Notes: generated from the sequence alone by a model not told the origin. Shown: positions 1 through 10,299, counted from the first letter of the stretch. The stretch is 42,581 nt of DNA from an uncultured Bacilli bacterium (GCA_947629255.1 CANRDF010000007.1:1-42581); one strand, 5' to 3'. Numbers and translations: made by a program.

Positions 1-40
1 CCAAATGGAGGCCGCCAGTAACCGGCCTTATAGGCCTTAG

Positions 41-77
41 CGAAAAACCACGTCTTTTAGGCGTGGATTTTTATTTA
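41..77. terminator. Rho-independent terminator-like hairpin
   Basis: CCACG-tcttttagg-CGTGG followed by attttta. Confidence 0.55.
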
Positions 78-252
78 ATATTTTTTATGGATTTCACATT
101 TTTCCAAGAACAATCGTATCTTTTTTTCACATTTTCCTGACCCTTTTCATCTATAAATTTCACATTTTCCTGATTATTGCTAATTCTAGTGAACAATTTT
201 CACCAAAAACACAAAATTGTTCAGTATACTGAACAATTTTAAAACTTAATTT

Positions 253-498
253 TTATTTTTGCTCTTCTTCCATAATACTTTTTGGGTATGCTTTTCTAGT
301 ATCCGTTCGATAAAGCAAGTAATCAATGCTTGTATTGTAATAATCAGCAAGCTTTTTTAAAATTTCAGTAGGAATATCTAATCGTTCGGTTTCATAGGAA
401 GAATAACCGTTTTGACTCATGTTTAAAAATTTGGCTATGTCTTTTTGATATAAGTCTTTATCTTCACGTAACTCCTTTAATCTGTTCATTGAAATCAC
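253..498 (-). CDS. XRE-family HTH transcriptional regulator (module 1)
   Basis: 81 aa, MNRLKELREDKDLYQKDIAKFLNMSQNGYSSYE..., XRE HTH pattern; divergent from surface protein. Confidence 0.88.
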   Translation of the reverse strand: MISMNRLKELREDKDLYQKDIAKFLNMSQNGYSSYETERLDIPTEILKKLADYYNTSIDYLLYRTDTRKAYPKSIMEEEQK

Positions 499-514
499 CT
501 GTAATAAGTATAAA

Positions 515-584
515 ATATCTCAAAATGTGATATTGACTCATATCACAAAATGGTTTATAATCTTGATATCACAAAATGAGATAT
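515..584. promoter_or_regulatory. Divergent control region: three ATATCnCAAAATGnGATAT-type operators around TTGACT-N17-TATAAT promoter
   Basis: 515-533 ATATCTCAAAATGTGATAT; 540-551 ATATCACAAAAT; 566-584 ATATCACAAAATGAGATAT; -35 TTGACT 533-538, -10 TATAAT 556-561. Confidence 0.75.
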
Positions 585-602
585 ACGATAGGAGATGCTT
601 AA

Positions 603-1784
603 ATGAAGTTAAAGAAATTTAAAGATAAGAGTAATAAAAGAACAAGTATCATACTATTTACATTAGCCTGTATTTTCTTAGTTTCAGGAGTAATTTTATA
701 TCGAACATTTGCAATCTTTGAAGTGAAAACAAATCAAAATGTTATCAAAGGAACAATACAAGACCCTGGAAATATTTATTTTGCTTTTTATCAAAAAAAT
801 GAGGATAGTGGGGTTTATGAAATAAAAAAAGATATGCCAAATAAAAATGAGGGTTATGTTTTAGATGAAGAGGCAAGTTACTGTGGAGTGAATGGTGAAA
901 ATAATCCAAACATTAAAGTATCTGTAAATGAAGATTGGAAAATTATAGTAAGTGGAGTCACAACCTCTAGAACAAAGTGTAATCTTTATTTTACAAAAGG
1001 AATATTTTTGATGGGACATGGAGTACCAATTGTTACAAGTGGAGACGGGCTTTATGAAATCAAACATGAAGAAATATCAGCAATAAATGAAGGTTTTAAA
1101 GAGACAGAATATCGATATGTTGGGGCAAGGCCAAAGAACTATATTACATTTAATGGTGAAATATGGCGAATTATAGGACTTGTCAATGTGATGACAAGCG
1201 AAGATACAGTAGAACAAAGAGTGAAAATCATTAGAGAACGTAGTTTAGGAAATATTGCTTGGGATTCTGCTAATAAAAATGATTGGATGCAATCTAGTTT
1301 AATGAAACTATTAAATGAGGGAGAGTACTATCAAAAACAAGGAGATTATTTAGACACAGGTTTAACTGAAATTTCAAAACATATGATAGAAGAAGTGACT
1401 TGGACTTTAAGAACTACCAATAATAATAATTATGAACTAAATGCTGATTTATGGTATCAAACGGAACGAGAATCAACGATATTATGGAAAGGAAATATAG
1501 GTTTAATATACGCTTCTGATGGTATATATGCTGTTCCTGATGTACATGATGGAAAATATTGGCTTTCTTATATTACGGTGTACACTACTTTAAATACTTT
1601 TACGACATCTTATGCGGGTGTTGTAACCATAATTTTTGGAACCAATGATGTAAGATTAGGTGGGGATGGGGTAAATCAACCTCATGCTATTTTTCCTACT
1701 CTTTATTTAAAACAAAATGTTAAAATTATTTCTGGGACTGGTAGTGCAAATGATGCTTATATAATAGCGCAAGTTATAAAATAG
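603..1784 (+). CDS. Single-TM anchored putative surface protein, variable C-terminal domain (module 1)
   Basis: N-term MKLKKFKDKSNKRTSIILFTLACIFLVSGVILYRTFAIFEVKTNQNVIKG shared with three other ORFs here; C-term WRIIGLVN...FPTLYLKQNVKI. Confidence 0.8.
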   Translation: MKLKKFKDKSNKRTSIILFTLACIFLVSGVILYRTFAIFEVKTNQNVIKGTIQDPGNIYFAFYQKNEDSGVYEIKKDMPNKNEGYVLDEEASYCGVNGENNPNIKVSVNEDWKIIVSGVTTSRTKCNLYFTKGIFLMGHGVPIVTSGDGLYEIKHEEISAINEGFKETEYRYVGARPKNYITFNGEIWRIIGLVNVMTSEDTVEQRVKIIRERSLGNIAWDSANKNDWMQSSLMKLLNEGEYYQKQGDYLDTGLTEISKHMIEEVTWTLRTTNNNNYELNADLWYQTERESTILWKGNIGLIYASDGIYAVPDVHDGKYWLSYITVYTTLNTFTTSYAGVVTIIFGTNDVRLGGDGVNQPHAIFPTLYLKQNVKIISGTGSANDAYIIAQVIK

Positions 1785-1850
1785 CTTTTATAGAAATTTG
1801 AAATATCCTTTGTTATATAGTATAATTTAATAGAAGAAAGGAGAATTTTT

Positions 1851-2321
1851 ATGTCTAATGATGCGAATAAGAGTATTTTTTCATATGCTTATGAACTAGA
1901 TAAGTCATCACCACTTCTCACATTTGTAAATGTAGACCAGGTGTTATTAAAAAATTTAGATTGTATTGTATGTTTAGAAAGTGCTGCTGATTTGCTTGGT
2001 TATACTAATGGTGGCTTTCGTCATCAAATCACAGTGTATTCTGAAAAAGATTTTCATAAACCATATATTCATTGTATTTTAGTAGATGATTTAAGTAAAG
2101 TTCCATTCATTACTCATAAAGGAATAAAAGTCTCTCCTATTGAAGTGGCGATTAATGATATGCTAGAAAGAGATACTACCGATGTAGAAGTATTATATGA
2201 AACATTTGCACATTATTATTTTTTAAATAATGAAAGTTATAATGGATTAAATATTCCAAGAAAGTTAGAAAAAAAGGCGAATCATTTTAAAGAAGAGGGG
2301 GCTTTATTTTATGAACAATGA
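1851..2321 (+). CDS. AbiEi-like antitoxin/transcriptional regulator of a type IV TA system
   Basis: 156 aa, overlaps the downstream nucleotidyltransferase-like ORF by 11 nt; resembles AbiEi-type antitoxins. Confidence 0.6.
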   Translation: MSNDANKSIFSYAYELDKSSPLLTFVNVDQVLLKNLDCIVCLESAADLLGYTNGGFRHQITVYSEKDFHKPYIHCILVDDLSKVPFITHKGIKVSPIEVAINDMLERDTTDVEVLYETFAHYYFLNNESYNGLNIPRKLEKKANHFKEEGALFYEQ

Positions 2322-3012
2322 GAGTGAACAATTAGAAAGCTTTTTAAAACGAGTTATTATTGAAATATCTAAATTAGATGCACCAATTATTTTTAAAGGT
2401 GGATTAGCTTTAAAAGATATACTAAATAATATTAATCCAGATGAAACGATAGAAAGAAGAACTATTGATATTGATGGAAATTGGATTGGAGAAGTGGATT
2501 CACATAAAGTAACTGATGTTTTGATACAAGCAGTTAAAAATGTTGATTCTTCTTATTCTGTTGAATTGTATCGAAATGCAGGGGAAAATCAATCTATGGG
2601 TTATCGTATCCTTGATCATGAAAATGAGGTAATTACTGAAATTGATTTAGATATGAAACAAAATCCATTTTATGTGATAGCTCAAATCAATCATGTAAAT
2701 GTAAAGTATTCATCTATTGAAAAAATCTTTGCAGATAAACTTTCTGTTTTATCGGGACCTCGTGTATTTAGAAGAAGCAAAGATTTATTAGATGTATATT
2801 TAATTCTTAAAAATCAATCTATTCCTATGGAAAAAGTAAAAGAAATATTAGATTATGACAAAAGAAAACTAGGGGACTTCAGTACAATGTTGCAAAATAA
2901 AGAGGATGTAAAACATGCTTATGATACTTTAAAAGAAATCACAAATAAACCTGAATTTGAGGAAGTATGGAAAGAAATAACTGATTTTTTAAGGGCGAAT
3001 CATTTATTGTAA
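2311..3012 (+). CDS. AbiEii/AbiGii-family nucleotidyltransferase toxin
   Basis: IIFKGGLALKDIL ... RTIDIDGNW nucleotidyltransferase-like motifs; two-gene operon with 1851-2321. Confidence 0.7.
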   Translation: MNNESEQLESFLKRVIIEISKLDAPIIFKGGLALKDILNNINPDETIERRTIDIDGNWIGEVDSHKVTDVLIQAVKNVDSSYSVELYRNAGENQSMGYRILDHENEVITEIDLDMKQNPFYVIAQINHVNVKYSSIEKIFADKLSVLSGPRVFRRSKDLLDVYLILKNQSIPMEKVKEILDYDKRKLGDFSTMLQNKEDVKHAYDTLKEITNKPEFEEVWKEITDFLRANHLL

Positions 3013-3087
3013 GATAACATAATGATTTTATTTTGAATGATTTATTTTTGTTGACTTTTTATCAAAAGTTTCGTATATTATTATCAC

Positions 3088-3298
3088 AAACACGGAGAAG
3101 ATGGAGTAGGAATTCATACCTTTTATAGAGAGATAAGGGTTGGTGGAACTTATTAAAGTTGGAATTATCGAAAAAAGCATTGGAGTGTATTCGGGGAAGC
3201 TCGTTAAAACTTGAAAGAGCATGTGATACATGAACTAAGGTGGTACCGCGGACATTAAGAGGTTGTTCGTCCTTTATTGGATGAGACCTCTTTTTTAT
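3088..3298 (+). promoter_or_regulatory. T-box leader upstream of lysS
   Basis: AAGGTGGTACCGCGG T-box sequence (about 3237-3251) followed by terminator hairpin AGAGGTTGTTCGTCC-tttatt-GGATGAGACCTCTTTTTT. Confidence 0.88.
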
Positions 3299-3314
3299 TT
3301 AGGAAGGTGAGAGT

Positions 3315-4784
3315 ATGAGAGAATTAAGTGAACAAGAAAGTGTACGTTATGAGAAAGTTGAAAAAATTAGAGAAGTTTGTAATCCATATCCGGAAAGATA
3401 TGAGAAGACACATTCTTTAAAAGATGCTAAGGTTTTAGAAGACGGAGTTTGTGATGTTCGGCTTGCTGGACGTGTTGTTTTTGCAAGAAAGATGGGAAAA
3501 TTATCATTTGTTCGAATTCGTGATTTAGAAGGAGATATGCAACTTGAGTTTAAAATTGATGAAGTTGGGGAAGAACGTTATGAATTCTTTAAAAAATTAA
3601 TTGATATTGGAGATTTTATTGGAGCAGAAGGCGAAATTTTTACGACTCAAACTGGGGAAAAGACATTAAGAGTTCATACATTTGAATTTTTAGGAAAAGC
3701 TTTAAGACCATTACCTGAGAAGTTTCATGGGCTTACAGATACCGAGATTAAATATCGTGAACGTTATGTCGATTTAATTATGAATGAAGAAACAAGAAAA
3801 GTATTCTTAGGAAGAAGTAAACTTTATGCTTTTATTCATAAGTTTTTAGGAGAAAATGGTTTCTTAGAAGTCGAAACACCAATATTACAAACGGCTGTCT
3901 GTGGAGCAAGTGCGAAACCTTTTTATACCCATCATAATGCATTAGATATTGATTGTAATTTAAGAATCGCACCGGAGACTTATTTAAAACAATGTATTGC
4001 TGGTGGATTTGATCGAGTTTATGAAGTTTCCAAATGTTTCCGTAATGAAGGAATGGATACAGAACATTTACAAGAATTTACTCAAGTAGAATGGTATGTT
4101 GCATATTGGAATTTTGAAGATACGATTGCATTTTATAAAAAGTTTATGCAAAATTTATTAATGGATATTGTAGGAACGATGCAAATTGAATATCAAGGAA
4201 ATGTTTTAGATTTTGGAAAAGAAACATGGAATCGAATTAATTATTGTGAAGAAATGGAAAGAATTTTAGGATTTGCCTTTTTAGATATTGATGATCCAAA
4301 AGTTTTAAAAGAGAAAATAGTCGAAAAAGGGCTTTATCGTTTAGAAGATTTAGAAGAGTATAAGTCTGTAAGTCAAGTTATTGATTTTGTTTATAAGAAA
4401 CAGATACGCGCTAATATCATGGAACCAACGATTATTTATAATTATCCTGCTGTTATGATGCCACTTACAAGAAGAAATGATGAAGATAAAAGAAGAGTAG
4501 ATATGTTTCAAGTTGTCGCGGCTGGGACTGAATTATGTAAAGCTTATTCTGAACTTGTTGACCCAGTGATTCAAAGAGAAGCGTTTGAAGCTCAGTTAAA
4601 GGCGAAAGCAGAAGGTGATGAAGAAACAATGGATTTAGATGAAACTTTCCTTGCTTCTATGGAACAAGGAATGCCACCTATTTCTGGACTTGGATTTGGA
4701 ATTGACAGACTTATGATGATTTTATTTAACCAACCATCGATTCGTGATGTTGTCTTATTCCCACTTATGAAACCGAGAGAGTAA
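3315..4784 (+). CDS. lysS: Lysyl-tRNA synthetase (class II)
   Basis: RIAPETYLKQCIAGGFDRVYEVSKCFRNEGMDTEHLQEFTQVEWY; C-term GLGFGIDRLMMIL. Confidence 0.97.
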   Translation: MRELSEQESVRYEKVEKIREVCNPYPERYEKTHSLKDAKVLEDGVCDVRLAGRVVFARKMGKLSFVRIRDLEGDMQLEFKIDEVGEERYEFFKKLIDIGDFIGAEGEIFTTQTGEKTLRVHTFEFLGKALRPLPEKFHGLTDTEIKYRERYVDLIMNEETRKVFLGRSKLYAFIHKFLGENGFLEVETPILQTAVCGASAKPFYTHHNALDIDCNLRIAPETYLKQCIAGGFDRVYEVSKCFRNEGMDTEHLQEFTQVEWYVAYWNFEDTIAFYKKFMQNLLMDIVGTMQIEYQGNVLDFGKETWNRINYCEEMERILGFAFLDIDDPKVLKEKIVEKGLYRLEDLEEYKSVSQVIDFVYKKQIRANIMEPTIIYNYPAVMMPLTRRNDEDKRRVDMFQVVAAGTELCKAYSELVDPVIQREAFEAQLKAKAEGDEETMDLDETFLASMEQGMPPISGLGFGIDRLMMILFNQPSIRDVVLFPLMKPRE

Positions 4785-4800
4785 TCTCTCTTTTTTTGTC
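4776..4800 (+). terminator. Rho-independent terminator after lysS
   Basis: GAGAGAgtaaTCTCTCttttttt. Confidence 0.7.
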
Positions 4801-4880
4801 TCATTTTTACGATAAACTTTGACTTCTAGTCAATGTTAAATTAAAAATAACTTCGGTACAATTATTTTGGGTGGAGTAGT

Positions 4881-5141
4881 ATGTACCATAAGGAATTTGT
4901 AAATTTAGGAAATAATGTAAAAAAGTATCGTTTACAAAGAGGACTTACACAAGAAGCTTTTGCAGAAAAGATTGGCAAAACTGCCAATTATATTAGTCAG
5001 TTAGAGAATGGACATAAAGGGATTCAGTTAACAACACTTTTTGATATTGCTAGAGAGCTTGGCGTGTTAGCTAAAGATTTATTAGAACCTTGTGAAAAAG
5101 TCGAAGGTAAAATTCATAATTACAATAAAGTGCATCATTGA
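4881..5141 (+). CDS. XRE-family HTH regulator (stand-alone)
   Basis: LGNNVKKYRLQRGLTQEAFAEKIGKTANYISQLENG. Confidence 0.9.
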   Translation: MYHKEFVNLGNNVKKYRLQRGLTQEAFAEKIGKTANYISQLENGHKGIQLTTLFDIARELGVLAKDLLEPCEKVEGKIHNYNKVHH

Positions 5142-5301
5142 TAGATATTTTTATACATTATAAAACAATAGCATCTGAAACTCTATTGTTTTTTTGGGAC
5201 TTTTTTAAAAAAATTTCATCATTTTTTCACCTAAAAAACATTAAAAATATTAACTTTTTTTCCATTTGTTGTTATAATTTAATTGGGAGGAGGATTAATC
5301 A

Positions 5302-6756
5302 ATGAAAAAATTGTTTAAGGAACATGATTTGGCTGTGCTTATCTTTGGACTTCTTGCAGTAATCATTCTATTATCATGGGTGATTCCAGCAGGATATTTC
5401 TCAGGAGGTACTTTTGTAGAAGGAGAACCTTGGCAAGGAATTGGATTACTTCATATTACCTATGGAATTGCTGCAGTAATTAACAGTTATTCAATGTCTA
5501 TTGCATTCTTAATTTTAGTAGGTATTTTCTATGGAATTGCTAGCAAGACAGAATCTTATAAAGCATTAGTAACTAAGTTAGCAAATCTAGCAAAAGGACA
5601 TGTAATCAGTTTTGCATGTTTGATTTCTTTGATCGTTGCAGTTGCAACTTCTATGTTAAATAACACGATTGTGCTATTCATGTTTATACCACTTTTAGTA
5701 AGTGTTCTACTTCGCATGGGTGTAAGTAAAATGAATGCTTTTGCAAGTACTTTTGGTTCTATGCTAGTTGGTACTTTAGGTGCGACAATAGGTTCTGAGG
5801 GACTTGGAAATTATGTTTACTATCTAGCTTATAGTGGTATGGAAGTTACAATTACAACTGAAGTTGTGATACGTGTTGGCATTTTGTTACTCACTTATGT
5901 GTTATTTACATTCTTTAATATTGTTTCTATGAAGAAATCTTTAAATAACAAAAAAGATGAAGCAAAAGAAGACGTATTTGCTGTAGAAGAGCCAAAGAAA
6001 CGCGCAAAAGCATGGCCTATGGTACTTGCATTTGTAGTATTATTTGCCTTTGCAATCTTAGGTTTTGTTGCGTGGGAAGAAGGATTTGGAATTACCGCAC
6101 TTACTGATTTTTATGAAGACATTATGGCTTGGAAAATCGGAGATGTTGCAGTTTTACCAGCTCTTTTAGGAACAAATTTGGTAGAATCTCAAAGTATTGC
6201 ACCACACCTTATTTTTGGTGATTGGTACTTATTTACTTATTCTATTTTCTTATTCTTAGTCATTATCGTAGTTATGATTGCATCTCGTAAGAAACTTAAT
6301 GAAACATTCGAGAATGCTTGGGATGGAATCAAGAAATTTGCTAAGCCAATCGCGTTCGTTACATTAGCCTATTTTGCATTGATATTACTTGATTTTGTTT
6401 CATTTATTCCAGCTGTTGTCAATGAATTAGGAAAAATGTCTAGTGCATTCAATCCTTTCGTGGCATCTTTACAAGCACTTATTGTGGGACTCTTTAATTC
6501 TCAATTAGATTTTGTAGGGTATTCACTTTCTGGATATCTAATAGGATTTACTGGAGTCAGTGCAAACATTATTAACGTTGTTTATATCACTATGTTTGGC
6601 TTAATGCAATTTATTACACCTATAAGTGTTGCTTTAGTATTTGGTTTATCTTATATGGATATTCCTTATAAAAAGTGGTTCCAATATATTTGGAAGTTCT
6701 TTGTAGGAATGCTTGTATGTTTGTTAGTAATCTTTACATTATTAACTTATCTATAA
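5302..6756 (+). CDS. YfcC-like / DcuC-superfamily membrane transporter
   Basis: 484 aa, about 12 hydrophobic segments, FKEHDLAVLIFGLLAVIILLSWVIPAGYF N-terminus typical of YfcC-type carriers. Confidence 0.65.
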   Translation: MKKLFKEHDLAVLIFGLLAVIILLSWVIPAGYFSGGTFVEGEPWQGIGLLHITYGIAAVINSYSMSIAFLILVGIFYGIASKTESYKALVTKLANLAKGHVISFACLISLIVAVATSMLNNTIVLFMFIPLLVSVLLRMGVSKMNAFASTFGSMLVGTLGATIGSEGLGNYVYYLAYSGMEVTITTEVVIRVGILLLTYVLFTFFNIVSMKKSLNNKKDEAKEDVFAVEEPKKRAKAWPMVLAFVVLFAFAILGFVAWEEGFGITALTDFYEDIMAWKIGDVAVLPALLGTNLVESQSIAPHLIFGDWYLFTYSIFLFLVIIVVMIASRKKLNETFENAWDGIKKFAKPIAFVTLAYFALILLDFVSFIPAVVNELGKMSSAFNPFVASLQALIVGLFNSQLDFVGYSLSGYLIGFTGVSANIINVVYITMFGLMQFITPISVALVFGLSYMDIPYKKWFQYIWKFFVGMLVCLLVIFTLLTYL

Positions 6757-6861
6757 AAGGGTACGAAAGTATTCCTTTTTTTTGAAAAATTCAAAAAATA
6801 TTGAATAAAAAATCTTCTAAAAACTCATAATTGTCATAGAGTTATTAAGGAGGATTTTTTT

Positions 6862-9003
6862 ATGTTTCAAAATTATGGTTATGAAGTGGCATCATTACTA
6901 AAAAAGGCAGAAAATATTCGATTTGAATTAAGACATCCTTATGTGGGAACAGAACATTTACTTTTATCTTTATTAAGTGAAGAAAATGAAGTTTCTAAAT
7001 TATTAAAAGAATATGATTTGACTTATGAAAGTTTTAGAGAAGAACTCATTCACATTGTAGGAAGAGCAAGTAAGGAACAAGAACTGAATTTATATACACC
7101 AATGTTAAAACAAGTCATTGAACTTGCGAATATGGATGCAGAAGAAAACAACAAAGGTGTTGTGACTCCAAATCATTTGTTTCTTGCCATTTTAGATGAA
7201 GCAGAGGGAGTTGCTTATCGTATTTTAGTAAGTATTGATTTACCGATTGAAGAAATCTATCATAAGTTAAAGAAACAAAATCATACAAAAGAATCACGAA
7301 AGAATTTAGAAGTTTTAAAGATTGGAATTTCTTTAAGTGAAACTACGAATAAAAATGAAATGATTGTTGGTAGAGAAAAAGAAATGAATTTGATGATTGA
7401 AACTTTACTTCGAAGACAGAAAAATAATCCTTTACTGATTGGAAAAGCGGGAGTTGGAAAGACGGCTTTGGTAGAAGAACTTGCAAGACGAATTAAAGAA
7501 AAAAAGGTTCCAGAAGAACTTGAAAATATGGAAATTATTTGTTTAGAAATGGGAGCCGTTGTTGCCGGAACCAAATACCGTGGAGAGTTTGAAGAAAGAT
7601 TACATAAAATTATTAAAGAAGTGGTAAGAGAACAAAACATCATTTTATTTATTGATGAAATTCATACGATGGTGAATGCTGGAGGAGCAGAAGGGGCCAT
7701 TGCCGCAGCTGATATTTTAAAACCATATTTAGCTCGTGGAGAGATTAAGGTAATAGGCGCGACTACGTTAGAAGAATATCATGAATTTTTGGAAAAAGAT
7801 AAAGCTTTAGATCGAAGATTTGAAAAAATTATGGTGGAAGAACCTACAAAAGATAATATGATGAAGATATTGAAAGCTGTTCGTGAAAATGTTGAAAAAC
7901 ATTATGGATTAAAATTAACAACTCAAAATTTAGAAGATTTTTATGAACTCAGTGAAGAATATTTATTTTCGAAATGTAATCCTGATCGAACAATTGAACT
8001 TATGGACTCCGTATGTGCCCATGTGAAACTTAAAAATAGTCAAGGAAGAAAAACGAGTGCTCCTAAAGAACTTGAAAAAGTGAAAAAAAGAAAAGAAAAA
8101 TATATTAAATTAGGAGATTATGAAAATGCTATTCATGAAGCAACTATAGAAGAAAAACTCAAGAAAGAAATGATGGATGCAAACAAGTCCAAAAAACTTC
8201 ATATTACTAAAAATGATATTTTAGAAATTATTGAAGCGAAAACTCATGCCGTGATTCGGACTCCACATAGCAAAATGATGAAAGAATTAAAAGATAAACT
8301 GCATACAAATATTTTGGGGCAAGATGATGTTTTACAAAAACTAGCTGATGTAATGGAATGTCCAAAAAGAAAAGGAACAAGCTTTTTACTTGTTGGTGGA
8401 AGTGGTGTTGGAAAAACAGAAACTGTGAAGTTAGTGAGTGAATCCTTAAAAACCAATTTAATTCGAATTGATATGAGTGAGTATTCTTCTTCAGAAAGTA
8501 TTAATAAGTTACTAGGGTCTCCAGCCGGTTATATTGGTTATGATGATGTGTATGTTTTCCAAAGTTTAAGAGAAAATCCTTATTCGACTATTTTATTTGA
8601 TGAAATAGAAAAAGCTCATCCAAAAGTTTTAAATTTATTATTACAAATTTTAGATGAGGGCTTTATTACAGACCGTAAAGGAAATAAAATCAGATTTGAC
8701 CATACATTTATATTCTTAACAAGTAATGTGATTGGTAAAAATCAAGTGGGATTTTCAGTAGCGAATAAACCATCTTTTGAAGGATTATTATCGAAAGAGT
8801 TATTAGGAAGAATTGATGCAGTTTTAGAATATAATTCGATTTCCAAAGAGGTTGCTGAAGAATATATTACAAAGAATTTAAAAAATAAAACAATATCTGT
8901 GGAAGAAATTCTTCAAGAATCAGATATTGAAAAGTATGGTTTAAGAAATGTTAGAAACTTAATTCATAAATATAATAAAAGATTAGATTATCAAGAGTCT
9001 TAA
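6862..9003 (+). CDS. clpC: ATP-dependent Clp protease ATP-binding subunit ClpC-like
   Basis: Clp_N repeats, Walker A GKAGVGKTALVEELARRI and GGSGVGKTETVKL, AAA+ motifs. Confidence 0.92.
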   Translation: MFQNYGYEVASLLKKAENIRFELRHPYVGTEHLLLSLLSEENEVSKLLKEYDLTYESFREELIHIVGRASKEQELNLYTPMLKQVIELANMDAEENNKGVVTPNHLFLAILDEAEGVAYRILVSIDLPIEEIYHKLKKQNHTKESRKNLEVLKIGISLSETTNKNEMIVGREKEMNLMIETLLRRQKNNPLLIGKAGVGKTALVEELARRIKEKKVPEELENMEIICLEMGAVVAGTKYRGEFEERLHKIIKEVVREQNIILFIDEIHTMVNAGGAEGAIAAADILKPYLARGEIKVIGATTLEEYHEFLEKDKALDRRFEKIMVEEPTKDNMMKILKAVRENVEKHYGLKLTTQNLEDFYELSEEYLFSKCNPDRTIELMDSVCAHVKLKNSQGRKTSAPKELEKVKKRKEKYIKLGDYENAIHEATIEEKLKKEMMDANKSKKLHITKNDILEIIEAKTHAVIRTPHSKMMKELKDKLHTNILGQDDVLQKLADVMECPKRKGTSFLLVGGSGVGKTETVKLVSESLKTNLIRIDMSEYSSSESINKLLGSPAGYIGYDDVYVFQSLRENPYSTILFDEIEKAHPKVLNLLLQILDEGFITDRKGNKIRFDHTFIFLTSNVIGKNQVGFSVANKPSFEGLLSKELLGRIDAVLEYNSISKEVAEEYITKNLKNKTISVEEILQESDIEKYGLRNVRNLIHKYNKRLDYQES

Positions 9004-9023
9004 GATTCTTGATTTTTTAACTT

Positions 9024-10268
9024 TTATCCATATATTTCCTGTCTTAACTCGAAAGGAGCTTCTTCTGTCCCGTTACCATCATATATTTTTACGTTAGTGT
9101 TTAAGTAAAGGGTAGGTTTCACTATGTAATTAGTTTCATAAACTACAGTTGTAGCAGCAATTATACCAGTAGGATTTGATATATAAAATACTCCAGCCGA
9201 ACGTCCACTATGTTGAGTCAAAGTCCATTGACGATGACTAGAATCATATAGCCAATCATTTTGATAACATTCAGAGAACCAATCTTGCAAATAAGAAGAT
9301 AAACATTTAGAATTTTCATCTAATCGAGCTACTGCATAAGCATAATCGGAAGGATAAAACAAAGCTATTTTTCCAGTCCATGTATATGGTTGATTATCGT
9401 AACTAAGCATACCTCTTTCTAAGTGATAGAAATCTTCAGCTGCCAGAGAATGTACTCGACTGCTACCACCTATATTCCAAGTCACTTCTTCTATCATTTG
9501 TTTTGCAATATCGGATAAACCATTTTTTGAATATTCTTCAGTTTTGTTATAATAGTCTCCCATATTTAAAAGATTTTCCAAACTTGATTGTGCCCAATTA
9601 TTAGTATTATTAGTATTCCAAGTAATATTGCCTAAGCTTTCGTCTCTTATTAGTTTTACTCGTTGCTCAACTTCATTTTCACTAGTCATGACATTTACTA
9701 AACCTATAATTCGCCAATTTTCTTCGTTAAATGTAACATAATTATTTGGACTTTTTCCAGCAAATCTCCATTCTGTTTGCTTAAACCCTGTATCATTAGT
9801 AGTTCCAGTAACTTCATTTCCATGTGGAATTTCATAAAGTCCATTTCCAGTTGTCACCGCTTTAATAGGTTTTCCTAAAATAAATGCACCACTCACAAAA
9901 TAAAGGTTACACTTTGTTCGTGAAGAAGTAACTCCTTTAATTCTTAATTCCCAATCTTCTGTTAACGATACTTTTATAGTACTGTCATTTTCTCCTGTGA
10001 CTCCACAATAACTGTTTTCCTCATCTAATATATATCCACTGTTTTTCTGAGGCATTTCTTTCTGTATATTGTTATCCACATAAAAAGCAAAATAAATATC
10101 TCCTGGATCTTGTACAGTTCCTTTAATGACATTTTGACTTGTCTTTACTTCAAATATAGCAAACGTTCTATATAGTATTACAGAAGAAACTAATAGAATA
10201 CAGACTAATGTAAATACTATAATTCCTATTCGTTTATTATCTTTTTCTTTAAACTTTTCTAATTTCAT
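9024..10268 (-). CDS. Single-TM anchored putative surface protein, variable C-terminal domain (module 2)
   Basis: MKLEKFKEKDNKRIGIIVFTLVCILLVSSVILYRTFAIFEVKTSQNVIKG; start assigned at internal ATG (10268) rather than the ORF-track start 10328. Confidence 0.8.
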   Translation of the reverse strand: MKLEKFKEKDNKRIGIIVFTLVCILLVSSVILYRTFAIFEVKTSQNVIKGTVQDPGDIYFAFYVDNNIQKEMPQKNSGYILDEENSYCGVTGENDSTIKVSLTEDWELRIKGVTSSRTKCNLYFVSGAFILGKPIKAVTTGNGLYEIPHGNEVTGTTNDTGFKQTEWRFAGKSPNNYVTFNEENWRIIGLVNVMTSENEVEQRVKLIRDESLGNITWNTNNTNNWAQSSLENLLNMGDYYNKTEEYSKNGLSDIAKQMIEEVTWNIGGSSRVHSLAAEDFYHLERGMLSYDNQPYTWTGKIALFYPSDYAYAVARLDENSKCLSSYLQDWFSECYQNDWLYDSSHRQWTLTQHSGRSAGVFYISNPTGIIAATTVVYETNYIVKPTLYLNTNVKIYDGNGTEEAPFELRQEIYG

Positions 10269-10299
10269 TATAAGTCCTACTTTCTGTTTTATAATTATT

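Noticed and set aside
861-1067. 68-aa minus-strand ORF in module 1
   Set aside because: Antisense of the surface protein CDS.
7281-7643. 120-aa minus-strand ORF
   Set aside because: Antisense shadow within clpC, no recognisable domain.
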